The notes under the pieces are model-generated. The model did no database searches, had not been told where the DNA came from, and saw only the letters and a program-made list of their open reading frames with translations. DNA of 64,000 nucleotides from Gracilaria caudata (Eukaryota; Rhodophyta; Florideophyceae; Gracilariales; Gracilariaceae). Position numbers and translations under genes: made by a program. Location: contig JASCIV010000010.1 of the NCBI GenBank assembly GCA_030374735.1, forward strand, positions 22,747 to 86,746, given 5' to 3'. Below are positions 48,557 through 58,444 of the stretch, piece after piece (position 1 is the first letter of the stretch; each line of letters opens with the position of its first letter).

Positions 48557-49570
48557 ATGGTCTTCGCTCTCTTCACGAGGGCGCTATCTCACTTCCGCCC
48601 GCACGCCCTAAGAACGTTATCAACTCACCCGCCAAGAAAGACACTGCAGTACCTACAATCGCAGTACAAAGCCAGAGTCCCCATTACAATGCTAACAGCC
48701 TACGACTATCCGACAGCCCTACACGCCGAGCGCGCCGGAGTAGACGTCGTACTGGTCGGCGACTCTCTCGGAATGGTGGTTCTCGGCCATCGCACGACCC
48801 AATCCGTCACCCTTGATCACATGATTCATCACTCATCCGCCGCCCGTCGAGCGGTCAATCGAGCGCTTCTCGTCGCCGACCTGCCCTTCGGAAGCTATGA
48901 AGTCTCTCCTGAACTCGCAATTGAAAGCGCTATTCGCCTTGTCAAGGCTACTGCCGTAGACGCCGTAAAGCTGGAAGGCGGTGTCAACCGTGCTGCTGCT
49001 ATAAAAAGAATCGTCGATGCAGGCATTGCTGTCATGGGGCACGTAGGCCTGCTACCGCAATCAGTCAGTCGAGAAGGGGCGTTCCGAGCAAAAGGCCGCA
49101 CAGCACAAACTGCTTTCAACACCATTAAAGACGCACAAGCAGTTGAACAAGCGGGCGCGTTCGCAGTCGTTCTTGAGTGCGTTCCAGAACGCGTCACTGC
49201 CCTCGTGTCAGATGCAGTCAATATACCGGTCATAGGCATTGGTAGCGGAGTCGAATGCGACGGTCAGGTTCTGGTGTATCATGACATGCTTGGTGTTCTT
49301 TCTCATCCGCACCACGCACACGCCGCCCCAAAGTTCTCCAAGGCCTTTGTAGACGTTGGAACTCTTATCGATAAAGCGATTCGTGATTACTGTATGCATG
49401 TCAAGGATCGCACATTCCCAACAGCAACTCATTCCCCCTATACTATTCCCGATGAGGAGTACAAAAGACTGAAACGCCTCCTTGTATCAGAGAAATTTCC
49501 ACGTCGTTCGCTGTCGCCCAGCAAATCCAATTTAAACAGCGTTGAAGATGAACCAACACCGCTATACTAA
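48557..49570 (+). CDS. panB: Ketopantoate hydroxymethyltransferase
   Basis: 337 residues from ATG 48557 (MVFALFTRALSHFRPHALR). The Arg-rich first 30 residues look like a mitochondrial targeting signal; ATG 48530 would add nine residues. Core motifs: ITMLTAYDYPTALHAERAG, VVLVGDSLGMVVLGH (metal- and substrate-binding Asp/Ser), KLEGG, GHVGLLPQ, LECVP, IGIGSG and DMLGV. It transfers a hydroxymethyl group from methylene-THF to ketoisovalerate, the first committed step to pantothenate and coenzyme A; in plants this step is mitochondrial. The C-terminal 40 residues are an extra polar tail. It is convergent with the next gene, 50 bp between stops. Confidence 0.95.
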   Translation: MVFALFTRALSHFRPHALRTLSTHPPRKTLQYLQSQYKARVPITMLTAYDYPTALHAERAGVDVVLVGDSLGMVVLGHRTTQSVTLDHMIHHSSAARRAVNRALLVADLPFGSYEVSPELAIESAIRLVKATAVDAVKLEGGVNRAAAIKRIVDAGIAVMGHVGLLPQSVSREGAFRAKGRTAQTAFNTIKDAQAVEQAGAFAVVLECVPERVTALVSDAVNIPVIGIGSGVECDGQVLVYHDMLGVLSHPHHAHAAPKFSKAFVDVGTLIDKAIRDYCMHVKDRTFPTATHSPYTIPDEEYKRLKRLLVSEKFPRRSLSPSKSNLNSVEDEPTPLY

Positions 49571-49620
49571 ATCCATGCATTACTGGCAACTGCGGTACAA
49601 AAATTACATACTTGTCAACA

Positions 49621-51378
49621 CTACGGCCTCGTCCCAATTCCGCCGCAGCTGTCATAAACCATTTGACTGATTCGTAATGCCATCTCCTTCGCCAATTCCT
49701 CTCCACCAACTGGCGCCTCAGCATATATCCGAACAACATCTTCCGTTCCGCTTGGTCTAACAAAACCCCTGCAACCATTTCCAGACGTAATTGTTTTGAT
49801 GGATGTCCGCAGAGCATCTGGTTCTTTCACAGATCGATCACAATCCTCAGTAACAATCACATTCTTGTCCTGTACACGAACGATCATATTGCTACTACAT
49901 CGCTCATCATACAGTTGCAACCAGGAATCCAAAGTCATGTCTTCCTTGCAAAGAATACCGCATATCAGCAACAAGTCAGCCACACCGTCACCTACTGCCT
50001 GGTTGGCAAGTCGGCTAACGGCAAGAAGCGTCGATACGCTATCAATCTTTTCGCCGCATTGAGTGTCGTCTCCTGACGTGTTCGCGCACTTTCTTAGCTC
50101 GCTTATTGCCTTCTCACTGAAAAGCACCGTTCCGTGGCCATTTGGCTCCCAATAGATGCCGATATCGTACGCTCGGACCGCCTTTTCCAAATGTTTGACA
50201 CCTGTTTTTGCGATTACAATATCTACTCCCGAAAGGGCCTCGAGATATTGCGTCGCCGCCCCGTTCGAGTATGCTGTTTGAGCAACACCAATAGTCATTG
50301 TTGAAATGCCAGTTGCCGCAATGTGTTTGGAGACGAATGTTGCAACGAGCGCTGCAAAACGATCACCGTCTGCGAGAACAAAGCCGCTTTCGCTGTTCCG
50401 ATACATGACGAGACGGTCTGCATCACCATCAAGAGACGCCCAAATGTCAGCTCTGCATTCCTTGTCGTTATATAGAACTGGCGGACGGCGTCTCTTTTGA
50501 ACAAAATCGGCTCCGCACTCGTGGTTTAGAGGTCCGTCTCCTGGTTTGTTCACAGCAAAAAGGTTTGGTAAAAGGCCTTTAACACCTTTCACAGCAGTTG
50601 CCCCTACACCGTTTGCACAGTCTACTGCAACTGAAGCAGAGAAATGCTTGCTTCCGGTTAGTTCAGCGTAAGCTTTCTTCATATTCTCATAGTAATGGAG
50701 AATGTTACACGGATCACCGCGGTGCCGAGCACGCACCGAGAAGTGTAACTGAGGGGTTGTCACAAGTCCTACGTGCACTACACGACCACCAACTGCCTCC
50801 ACACCTTGAACGACGAGGTCAACGAGAGTTAAAGAGCTATCGCGAGAATCACGGCCGACCACCACTGTGGCCTTTCCCGCAATGGAAACCTCGCCAACGG
50901 ATACAAAATTCTGTAGTGTACGGGCTGGATTACGCGAGGCATTGACAAATTCGGTGGCCAGTTGCTCCCACTCGGGATCCAGCATAGAGCCGTCTGGCTC
51001 AACAAGCTTGAGACCATTATCAGCGGGTGGGTTGTGAGAAGCAGTGACCATCACACCGACCGCTTTTCCGTCGAGTACGTGAGATCTGCACGCTGCTAGA
51101 ACGCCGCATCGGAGCACGGCCTCGTATAGACTGGTGGCTAGACCACGAAATCCGGCGGTGCCATAAGCGAGGTGGGCTGGATGATGGCGGTGACCGAGAA
51201 GGCTGTCAAGGTCTGACAACGCTGTGAGCTTGAGCTTTGCGTTTGGGAAGAACATCATGCGGTGGCGCTGTGTTGGGGGAATTGGAGGAGGGAAGGGCGC
51301 ATCGATCCGAGTTCGCATTGCTAATGTGGATGCATTGATGCGATGAATGTCGGTTGGGCTACAACTGACAGCAGCCAC
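49621..51378 (-). CDS. PGM3: Phosphoacetylglucosamine mutase
   Basis: 585 residues from ATG 51378. In-frame ATGs at 51318 and 51258 are alternatives, because similarity to the family starts only near AYGTAGFRG. The active-site serine loop is VTASHNPPADNG, the Mg2+ loop DGDADR, the sugar-binding loop WEPNGHGTVLF, and the phosphate loop RPSGTEDVVRIYAEAP. The NPP.DNG form and overall length are those of eukaryotic AGM1 rather than phosphoglucomutase or bacterial GlmM. It interconverts GlcNAc-6-P and GlcNAc-1-P on the way to UDP-GlcNAc for N-glycans, GPI anchors and wall polymers. Single exon. Confidence 0.92.
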   Translation of the reverse strand: MAAVSCSPTDIHRINASTLAMRTRIDAPFPPPIPPTQRHRMMFFPNAKLKLTALSDLDSLLGHRHHPAHLAYGTAGFRGLATSLYEAVLRCGVLAACRSHVLDGKAVGVMVTASHNPPADNGLKLVEPDGSMLDPEWEQLATEFVNASRNPARTLQNFVSVGEVSIAGKATVVVGRDSRDSSLTLVDLVVQGVEAVGGRVVHVGLVTTPQLHFSVRARHRGDPCNILHYYENMKKAYAELTGSKHFSASVAVDCANGVGATAVKGVKGLLPNLFAVNKPGDGPLNHECGADFVQKRRRPPVLYNDKECRADIWASLDGDADRLVMYRNSESGFVLADGDRFAALVATFVSKHIAATGISTMTIGVAQTAYSNGAATQYLEALSGVDIVIAKTGVKHLEKAVRAYDIGIYWEPNGHGTVLFSEKAISELRKCANTSGDDTQCGEKIDSVSTLLAVSRLANQAVGDGVADLLLICGILCKEDMTLDSWLQLYDERCSSNMIVRVQDKNVIVTEDCDRSVKEPDALRTSIKTITSGNGCRGFVRPSGTEDVVRIYAEAPVGGEELAKEMALRISQMVYDSCGGIGTRP

Positions 51379-52247
51379 ACTATTTGGCAGTGTAAGCGAA
51401 GACTTCTTGTCAAAAAGGCACGCGACGTTCTGCTGTCCAACAGTTGGTCACCGCAGAATCTGCATTGCAGATCTTATACCGAAGCGGCACGTGCGTTCTT
51501 GTGCTCCTTGGAAGATCCAATATACGCTTGTAGAATCTTGTGCATACAGCAAATGAACAGAGTCGCAACGTGCAGATTGGAGTCGCTTGCATCTTCTGAC
51601 GGCCAAGCAAATTCCGCCGTCCTGGCCAACCTGGAGCATAATCTCTACGTAGGAGTAAGCCACATTTAAAAACGAGATGCAAGGATGTGGACCTTTAAAT
51701 AAGAGAACAAAGTGCAAACCAACGCCCACCCCAAGATCTGGGTACACACAAATTTATCCCGTAGAGAGATGTTTGGAATGTGCAGAACACTAGGGAGACA
51801 GAGGTAATTGAGCTGCTGGAGGTAAGTCGAACAGCGAGATCAACCTCATTGGATTCCACGTGGAGTTCAGCATCCCCAAAAATGCGCACCGCAAGGACTA
51901 CCTTGGACGGCTGTTCTCCAACATTTTGTGAGAATCTCATCTTCGTGCATGCAGAAAGTCCCACTTAGCCATGGGTATCAAACATATCTTGCAACCAGAG
52001 TTAGAACGTGACCTTCACACCCACAATTCCTTCGTGATGGAACAAAACCCAGTCAGTACCAATCATTTCCATCCCCGAACAATTTTAGTCAGACACAAAA
52101 CCGTTTGACTGACTGTTTATACACGTGAGATCATGACGAACCTAAGACATCACGATACTACAGACTGACTGACAGAATCATAAAGAAAAGTATGAACTTG
52201 TCTACATGATACTTACCGTGGTGGGGTGGAGTGGAGCTGAAACATAT
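51379..52247. other. Intergenic region without a supported gene
   Basis: 869 bp between the PGM3 start and the stop of the aminotransferase, both minus strand. Open frames up to about 108 codons overlap on both strands and show no family features. A short repeat of actgactg type lies near 52105-52170. Confidence 0.45.
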
Positions 52248-53306
52248 TCATTTCAAGAAGCCCTTGACACCAAACTCGGCCTCCCATGCTTCAAACAACA
52301 CCTTTTGATGCTCCGGTTTTCTAATACCAATGCGAATACACTCGGGAACTCCAAAGCTAGCACATAGTCGAACAGGACAGCCGGCTTCTTGTGCAGCTTG
52401 CGAGGCCCTCTCAGCGGTCTTCGCATCCGGCAAAGTAGCGAAGACCCATGGCACCCAAACGGGACTGTTTTCATTAACTCTCCAGTCCAAGTGCTTCACT
52501 CTCTGTTCCGTGACACGTCTCCATTTCGGTAGACGTTCCCACGTTTCTCGCATGTATTGCATATCATTTGAAGCAGCAGTCATGAAGGCCTGCGCTGGTG
52601 AATTGCAGGACCACGGGGTCTGCAACTTCTTGATGCGTTTAGTCCACTCTCGAGAGGCGGAAATAGAGCCCAATCGAATGCCAGGACAGGCCCACAACTT
52701 GGTCCACGACGCGAGCACGAAAAGGCGATCTGGGTACTCCTCAATGAGAGACAGGGCCGAATGGTGACGCCAATCAGGTCCCATGAAGGGCATGAAGGAC
52801 TCGTCAATGACAAGAGCTCCCGTCATGGTGTCCATCATGCTGCGAATGCCTTCAAGAGACATGAAATCACCGGTGGGTGAATTCGGATGAATGAGCACCG
52901 TAACAGCGGCAGGCTCCTCCGAAAAGGCGGGCAATACAGTTCGACCGGCAGCTTTTGCGGCGCGGTTGTACTCCATGTAGGCGGCTTTGTACGGACCCGG
53001 CTTGAACGGACCGGGCGGCAAAACCTTCATGACGAGATCAATGAATTCTGAGGCGCCATTCCCAAGGAGCAGACGATCGGTGGGCCAGTCTATGAACTTG
53101 GACAGGGCCTGTAGCGGCTCACGAGTGTCAGCTGCCGGGTAGTGATGAATATCGTGGATGAGAGAACGCACGGCAGCAACTAAGGCGGAGTCAGGGGCTC
53201 CGAGGGCGTTTGTAGTCACAGAGAAGTCGGCAGTGTAGTTTGAGCACTGACGCCAGGTCTGGCCGCCATGAACCTCCTGCGTCTCAGTGTCCCACACTTT
53301 GTCCAT
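52248..53306 (-). CDS. PLP-dependent aminotransferase of the HisC/CobD type
   Basis: 352 residues, the usual length of histidinol-phosphate aminotransferases and threonine-phosphate decarboxylases. LLLGNGASEFIDLV binds the cofactor phosphate. HPNSPTGDFMS carries the conserved Asn, VIDESFMPF the Asp that contacts the PLP nitrogen, and SWTKLWACPGIRLG the Schiff-base lysine. RIGIRKPEH near the end holds the carboxylate-binding Arg. No obvious organelle targeting sequence. Its head-to-head position with histidinol dehydrogenase suggests histidine synthesis, but CobD-like or another amino-acid role cannot be excluded. Upstream, 53415-53441 holds two 13-bp ggttaatataac(t/c) copies. Confidence 0.85.
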   Translation of the reverse strand: MDKVWDTETQEVHGGQTWRQCSNYTADFSVTTNALGAPDSALVAAVRSLIHDIHHYPAADTREPLQALSKFIDWPTDRLLLGNGASEFIDLVMKVLPPGPFKPGPYKAAYMEYNRAAKAAGRTVLPAFSEEPAAVTVLIHPNSPTGDFMSLEGIRSMMDTMTGALVIDESFMPFMGPDWRHHSALSLIEEYPDRLFVLASWTKLWACPGIRLGSISASREWTKRIKKLQTPWSCNSPAQAFMTAASNDMQYMRETWERLPKWRRVTEQRVKHLDWRVNENSPVWVPWVFATLPDAKTAERASQAAQEAGCPVRLCASFGVPECIRIGIRKPEHQKVLFEAWEAEFGVKGFLK

Positions 53307-53465
53307 GTCTTATTATTGTAAGAGTAACTGAATGGGGCGCGGATGAAGCAAAAGAAAACTCACTGACGAAGAGGGGGTGGGGAAGAGCTCAGAAAAACAG
53401 AGTAGAAAGCCTGAGTTGGTTAATATAACTGGTTAATATAACCTTGCGGCAACAAGCGGGGGATA

Positions 53466-53885
53466 TTATGGCTGATGGTGACAAACGAACGAGTGTACGG
53501 CGATGATGCTCAACCGCGCTTCGTGTGCGCCGTATGATACATTGACGGTGATGCTCAGGGCACTTCGCCAGTTCACCGACGGCGTTTGGTAAACATAACT
53601 GATTCGCTGCGCGCCCCGGCAGGCGACACGCATATTATGCGTTTCGCCTGTAACTGCACGCAGTGAATCAAAGCTTATATTCTTCGTGTTCGTAATGCGA
53701 AAAAAATTGTGCACATAATACGTTTTGCAGACCAACACGAGTTGTCCAGCGTTGCTCTCTATGAAATAGAACTCGGTAAGGATGCACACTAGCCTGCCCA
53801 TTAGTGCGCCCACCGCATTGTAACGCGCACAATCGCACACGGAATTGAAGACAGCTGTCTCGTATGGGACCGACGCATGTGCCAC
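53466..53885 (-). CDS. Possible small hypothetical protein in the HisC-like/HisD gap
   Basis: 139 residues, ATG 53885 to TGA. It has non-repetitive, beta-strand-like sequence (RLVCILTEFYFIESNAGQLVLVCK; FFRITNTKNISFDSLRAV; WRSALSITVNVSYGA) and five Cys. It lies in the 739-bp gap between the aminotransferase and histidinol dehydrogenase. No family recognised and no clear promoter. It may be chance, a decayed gene or a real one. An overlapping frame of 82 codons exists on the same strand, which weakens the case. Confidence 0.3.
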   Translation of the reverse strand: MAHASVPYETAVFNSVCDCARYNAVGALMGRLVCILTEFYFIESNAGQLVLVCKTYYVHNFFRITNTKNISFDSLRAVTGETHNMRVACRGAQRISYVYQTPSVNWRSALSITVNVSYGAHEARLSIIAVHSFVCHHQP

Positions 53886-54045
53886 ATCGAGTCGATGTCA
53901 TCGACATGTTTGACACGATGTCAGCTCAGAAGTCAGATAGTCCGCACGAGCCGCCCGCGCTGGCCTGTAGCCGCTGCATCTCGTCGCGTAGTCACAAAGC
54001 TGATGAAGACATGAGCAGGAAATCCGTCCGGGGATTCGGAAAACC

Positions 54046-55566
54046 ATGGCATCTTCAATTCTATCGCCCGCCTTCGCCACCCCAACGCACGCCCCTCACG
54101 TTCGTGCCAGAAGCCCTCTCCCGTTCGCCATCTCCTCTCGCGCGCGAGGCTTCGCGTATGTGCAACCAGTTCGTCTCACTCTTCAGCAACCATTGCCCGA
54201 TATGACCACTTCCAACGCGCGAATCTACTCCTCAGCCGAGGCGCGACGCTCCATTTTGAAGCGCGGTTTGATCGAGGATACCACCGTTCCGCCCCACGTT
54301 CAGGACAGAATCGATCAAATGTTTGGACAGCCTACTACTCCCGTGCAATGCGTGCAGAACATTCTGCGTTCGGTGCGAGAGCAGGGTGATCAAGCTGTGC
54401 AGTATTGGACCAAGACAATTGATGGTGTTGACATTTCTTCCGGCGCGGAGGTCTCTTATGATACCATTCAGGCATCCTTGCAGGAGGTTCCTGCTCATGT
54501 CATTGATGCGTTACGTCTTGCAAGGGATCGTGTTGTGTCGTATCACAAAAAGCAGCCCGTCACCAGCTGGTTTACGAACGATCTGGGTGGAACTGTTGGT
54601 CAGGCCATTCGTCCCATCGAGAGAGTAGGATTTTACGTTCCGGGTGGCACAGCTCCTTTGCCTTCAACAGTGCTCATGTCCGTCCTGCCTGCCGTAGTGG
54701 CCGGTTGTGAGCAATTGATTGTAGTATCCCCACCCGATCGTCAGAGCTCCTCCATCGCCAAGGTCACCTTGGCCGCATGTGCCGTCATAAACGAGCTGGA
54801 GGGCGTCAAAGTACGCGTTTTTACCGTGGGTGGCTCGCAAGCGGTTGGCGCTCTGGCGTATGGAACCGCTACAATACCACGCGTGGACAAGATTGTGGGA
54901 CCCGGCAATATTTTTGTGGCGATTGCGAAGAAGGAGGTGTATGGAGTGGTGGGTATTGACGGCATTTACGGCCCTACCGAAGCTGTTGTGGTTGCCGACG
55001 AGCACGCCGATGCGGAGCTTGTGGCGGCCGATCTGCTTGCGCAGGCGGAACATGATTTTATGGCGGTACCTATTCTTCTCACCGACTCGACGAAATTGGC
55101 CGAAGATGTTCAGAAGGCTGTTGACGTTCAGATTGAAAAGCTGGATCGTAAGGAGGTGGCCAAACACGCCATGGAGCACCAAGGAGGTCTGGTAGTGGCG
55201 GAAAATCTAGACGAGTGTGTTGATCTGGCGAACGAGTTCGCCACGGAGCACGTGTCATTGTCGGTGGAGAAACCATGGGATCTGGTTGGCAAGATGAAGA
55301 ACGCGGGTGGGTTGTTCCTGGGAGAAGGTAGTTGTGAAGTTTTAGGCGATTACGTGGCTGGGCCGAGCCATGTGATGCCTACGGGAGGAAGCGCGAGGTT
55401 TTCGTCGCCGCTGAGCGTGATAGATTTCGTGAAGATCGTGAGCGTGGTGGGTCTGGACGGCGGGGCGGTGCGGGGGATTGCGGGCGCAGCGGAGACGATT
55501 GCTCGATCTGAAGGGCTGGATGCTCATGCAAACGCTGCGAAGCTGCGAAAGCAATTCGAAGGGTAA
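54046..55566 (+). CDS. hisD: Histidinol dehydrogenase, plastid-targeted
   Basis: 506 residues. The first 52 residues (MASSILSPAFATPTHAPH..., no acid residues) look like a plastid transit peptide; the mature part begins near ARIYSS. Family motifs: VGFYVPGGTAPLPSTVLM, KIVGPGNIFVAIAKKEVYGVVGID, LLAQAEHD (zinc-binding Gln/His), FATEHVSL (catalytic Glu-His), VAGPSHVMPTGG and a C-terminal His (LDAHANA). It oxidises histidinol to histidine in two NAD+ steps. The GPTEAVVVAD and GPSHVMPTGGSARFSSPLSV forms differ from the land-plant and E. coli versions and resemble those I recall from some other bacteria (Chloroflexi-like). Different origin is inference. Confidence 0.93.
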   Translation: MASSILSPAFATPTHAPHVRARSPLPFAISSRARGFAYVQPVRLTLQQPLPDMTTSNARIYSSAEARRSILKRGLIEDTTVPPHVQDRIDQMFGQPTTPVQCVQNILRSVREQGDQAVQYWTKTIDGVDISSGAEVSYDTIQASLQEVPAHVIDALRLARDRVVSYHKKQPVTSWFTNDLGGTVGQAIRPIERVGFYVPGGTAPLPSTVLMSVLPAVVAGCEQLIVVSPPDRQSSSIAKVTLAACAVINELEGVKVRVFTVGGSQAVGALAYGTATIPRVDKIVGPGNIFVAIAKKEVYGVVGIDGIYGPTEAVVVADEHADAELVAADLLAQAEHDFMAVPILLTDSTKLAEDVQKAVDVQIEKLDRKEVAKHAMEHQGGLVVAENLDECVDLANEFATEHVSLSVEKPWDLVGKMKNAGGLFLGEGSCEVLGDYVAGPSHVMPTGGSARFSSPLSVIDFVKIVSVVGLDGGAVRGIAGAAETIARSEGLDAHANAAKLRKQFEG

Positions 55567-55891
55567 AGGATCTGTGACTGACAGAGTACACGTGAAGCTC
55601 GTACCCTTGTAGTGAGTAAGATGATCCGCGTCCGAGCCCAACGCGGAAGAGAGGCGCGACGCGCGCTTTGGTGAGACGCAAACCGGAACGAATACGCCAC
55701 GGCGATGCTGTGCGCACGCGTGGCGCGCCGCGATTGGGTGCCCTGCTGCGCACGCGCACACTCGCCCTCCCGCCACTCACACCCCAAAGTAACTGTTTGA
55801 CGTTTTGATCTGCGCGTGGAGCGATGTGGTCCTGCGTCAAAGGTACGCTGCGGCAACGTCGCTTGGTGCCGCTTGTGGCCACCGCATCATC
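55567..55891. other. Spacer upstream of the CNNM-type transporter
   Basis: 325 bp between two plus-strand genes; the transporter frame is open back to ATG 55805. No gene seen. Confidence 0.45.
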
Positions 55892-58444
55892 ATGGTGCTG
55901 TGGTGGCAGGTCGTCGTCACCGTCGTTTGCGTCGTGCTTTCCGGCACCTTTTCAGGCCTCACGCTGGGCCTCATGTCCCTCGATATCATCGACCTGCGAG
56001 TGCTCACAGAGTCCGGCACCGACAACGAAAAGTGGTACGCTCGGCGCATTCTGCCCGTTCGAAAGCATGGCAACTGGCTGCTGTGTACTTTACTCATCGG
56101 CAACACCGCCGTCAACTCCGCGCTGGCTATTGTCACTGCCGATCTGTTTGGCGGCATTGCCGGCTTTATTGCTTCGACGTTCACCATTCTGTATATCGGA
56201 GAGATCATACCGCAGGCTGTGTGCCATCGCTTCGGCCTTGTCATTGGCGCATATGCCTTGCCTTTCATCCGTGCAATCATGTTCATCAGCGCGCCGCTTT
56301 CGTTCACCACAGCCAAGGCGCTCGATTTCTTTCTTGGCGGTGAACCAGCTACGCGCTACAACAAGTCGCAGTTGAAAAGCTTGCTTTCTATTCATGGCAC
56401 CGTGCACCATGACGCCACCTCTTCCAGCAGCAAGCCGCAATCGCGCGAGCCGTCAACGCAACCTGCTGAGTCACGCGCACTTGCCGCTCCTGCCGCCAAT
56501 CCTGATCAAGTGGCTGTTGTCGAGCTGCAACAAATATCAATCCATCCGACTCAGCTTCCGTCCAATGAACCACCCGCAAATCCGCAGACTGTCCAGACTT
56601 CCACACGCGCTCTTACTGCTTCTGCTCAACAACCGCACGCTGAAGATCAATCTTCAAATGCTCAGGATACCAGTTCGATATCTCGGCAGCGTAGTCCTTC
56701 TGAGGCATCAAAGAACAAGAACTGGGTTCATTCGCGTTTGTTTGAAAATGCTCGTTCGAAGTTTACACGCCGAACTCATGACAAGAAGGATCGCGAGCGA
56801 CAGTCTGAGACATCTAATCCGCCCTTGACAAAAGATGAGATCACGATGCTTGGCGGCGCTTTTGACTTCAGTCAGAAAACCGTTGGCCAGGTCATGACGC
56901 CTTTGAATGACGTTTTTATGCTCGAGGCGTCCCTTTCTCTCAACTTCGAAGTTATGCTTCTTGTCTTTCAGTCTGGGCACTCACGAATCCCGGTTTACGA
57001 TAGGAGCAGGGATAATATCATTGGAGTGCTTTTCGCCAAAGATCTCATCTTACTGGATCCTGAAGATTCCGTTCCGATTAAGACCGTTCTGCTCTTCTTT
57101 GGAAGAACTGTTTTACTGGTCTTTTTTGATACCACTCTCAACAAGATGCTCAACATTTTTCGTCAGGGGGGTGGACATATGGCCATCGTCCAGACGAAAA
57201 AAGAAGGTTCGCAACAGTACCCAGAAACTATTGGAATCGTTACGCTAGAAGATCTCATTGAGGAGATAATAGGACAGGATATTGTGGATGAAACCGATGT
57301 TTACACAGACAACATCAGCAAGCAACGAGTTAAGCGCGTACGATCAATTCATCCGGAGGTCTTGAAAATGTTCGACTCAAAGCATGATGAAGAGCTGCTT
57401 TCCGAAAAGGAAGTCCTCGTCGTTGCCTCGTACTTGTCGAACAATACAGATGAGTTCGCGGAGAATATCATCGATACCAATGTATTGAGACAAGTCCTCG
57501 CCGAGATTCCAATCGTCAAGTATCCTTCAGAGGATCAGAACATTAACCGTTCGACTTTGCTGGGAAGCGCGGCTCTGCCTTCAACAGCTACTGCGCTCTC
57601 TGCAGATCTCGTCACCAACAAGAATAGTGATACTATCCCCGGAGTATCTGCTCCTGATATTGCTTCCCGACTAGATGCTTCTACTCGGGCAGCTGTTACA
57701 GGCCGCGCGCAAGTTGTTCCCGATGCGACCATTTATACAAGAGGTGTACCGACAAAGAATGCGTTCCTCATTATTAATGGTAGGCTTGGTATCAGCGCCG
57801 GAAATGACGGCTTCAAGTCAGAAGCTGGTCCATGGACGTTTCTTGGAATTCGTGCTCTAACTGAAGATATCTATGCTCCAGACTTCACTGCGAGAGTCAT
57901 AGAACGCCCTGCAAGATTGCTGCGAATATCACGCAAGTTGTATCGTATTATGAAGCAATACACAGTGACCGGAACAAGTTGGGCGTCGTCTAAGAAAGGA
58001 AGCCTTAACGACCACGCTCTCCCACCCTTGAGGTCGACGCTAACGCATTCGACACGTCGCGTTCCAAGCAAATCTAACGATCCTCCCCCTTCTTCCCTTG
58101 CTCTGGCAGCAGCGGCTACGGCTGTTGCGGTAGGGGCGCCTAAGAGTGGTGGACAAGGGCCATCTCTATCGGGCACCGCTTCCGAGACAAAAGTCGTAAG
58201 GAAAGCACGCTCACGTCCCGATGGGGATTCTATCGAATGGAGCGTACTGGGACCCAGTCTATCCCACTTGCCGCAATCGACTCCAGGGTCTCGCAAAGCC
58301 AAGAGTTCCCCAGACATTTTGCTGGATGTGTGCGAGACCGACAAGTTTGAGCTTAATGCCAGAATTGAATCTATATCTGCCGGGATTAAAAAAGATTCCT
58401 CACAACAGCCTTCTTCAAATCTTAGAAATGACGATGACGGATAG
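55892..58444 (+). CDS. CNNM/CorC-type metal transporter (DUF21, CBS pair, cyclic-nucleotide-binding-like domain)
   Basis: 850 residues from ATG 55892 (MVLWWQVVVTVVCVVLSGTFSGLTLGLMSLD). An in-frame ATG at 55805 would add a polar leader before the first membrane helix. The DUF21 membrane domain (about 1-175) carries SGLTLGLMSLD, LLIGNTAVNSALAI and LYIGEIIPQAVCHRFG. After a disordered Ser/Gln/Pro linker of about 150 residues come two CBS domains (ITMLGGAFDFSQKTVGQVMTP ... HSRIPVYDRSRDNIIGVLFAKDL; GGGHMAIV ... ETIGIVTLEDLIEEIIGQDI). A C-terminal cyclic-nucleotide-binding-like fold follows (AFLIINGRLGI, LGIRALTEDIYAPDFTARV). CNNM proteins control Mg2+ efflux at plasma or endomembranes. Confidence 0.92.
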   Translation: MVLWWQVVVTVVCVVLSGTFSGLTLGLMSLDIIDLRVLTESGTDNEKWYARRILPVRKHGNWLLCTLLIGNTAVNSALAIVTADLFGGIAGFIASTFTILYIGEIIPQAVCHRFGLVIGAYALPFIRAIMFISAPLSFTTAKALDFFLGGEPATRYNKSQLKSLLSIHGTVHHDATSSSSKPQSREPSTQPAESRALAAPAANPDQVAVVELQQISIHPTQLPSNEPPANPQTVQTSTRALTASAQQPHAEDQSSNAQDTSSISRQRSPSEASKNKNWVHSRLFENARSKFTRRTHDKKDRERQSETSNPPLTKDEITMLGGAFDFSQKTVGQVMTPLNDVFMLEASLSLNFEVMLLVFQSGHSRIPVYDRSRDNIIGVLFAKDLILLDPEDSVPIKTVLLFFGRTVLLVFFDTTLNKMLNIFRQGGGHMAIVQTKKEGSQQYPETIGIVTLEDLIEEIIGQDIVDETDVYTDNISKQRVKRVRSIHPEVLKMFDSKHDEELLSEKEVLVVASYLSNNTDEFAENIIDTNVLRQVLAEIPIVKYPSEDQNINRSTLLGSAALPSTATALSADLVTNKNSDTIPGVSAPDIASRLDASTRAAVTGRAQVVPDATIYTRGVPTKNAFLIINGRLGISAGNDGFKSEAGPWTFLGIRALTEDIYAPDFTARVIERPARLLRISRKLYRIMKQYTVTGTSWASSKKGSLNDHALPPLRSTLTHSTRRVPSKSNDPPPSSLALAAAATAVAVGAPKSGGQGPSLSGTASETKVVRKARSRPDGDSIEWSVLGPSLSHLPQSTPGSRKAKSSPDILLDVCETDKFELNARIESISAGIKKDSSQQPSSNLRNDDDG

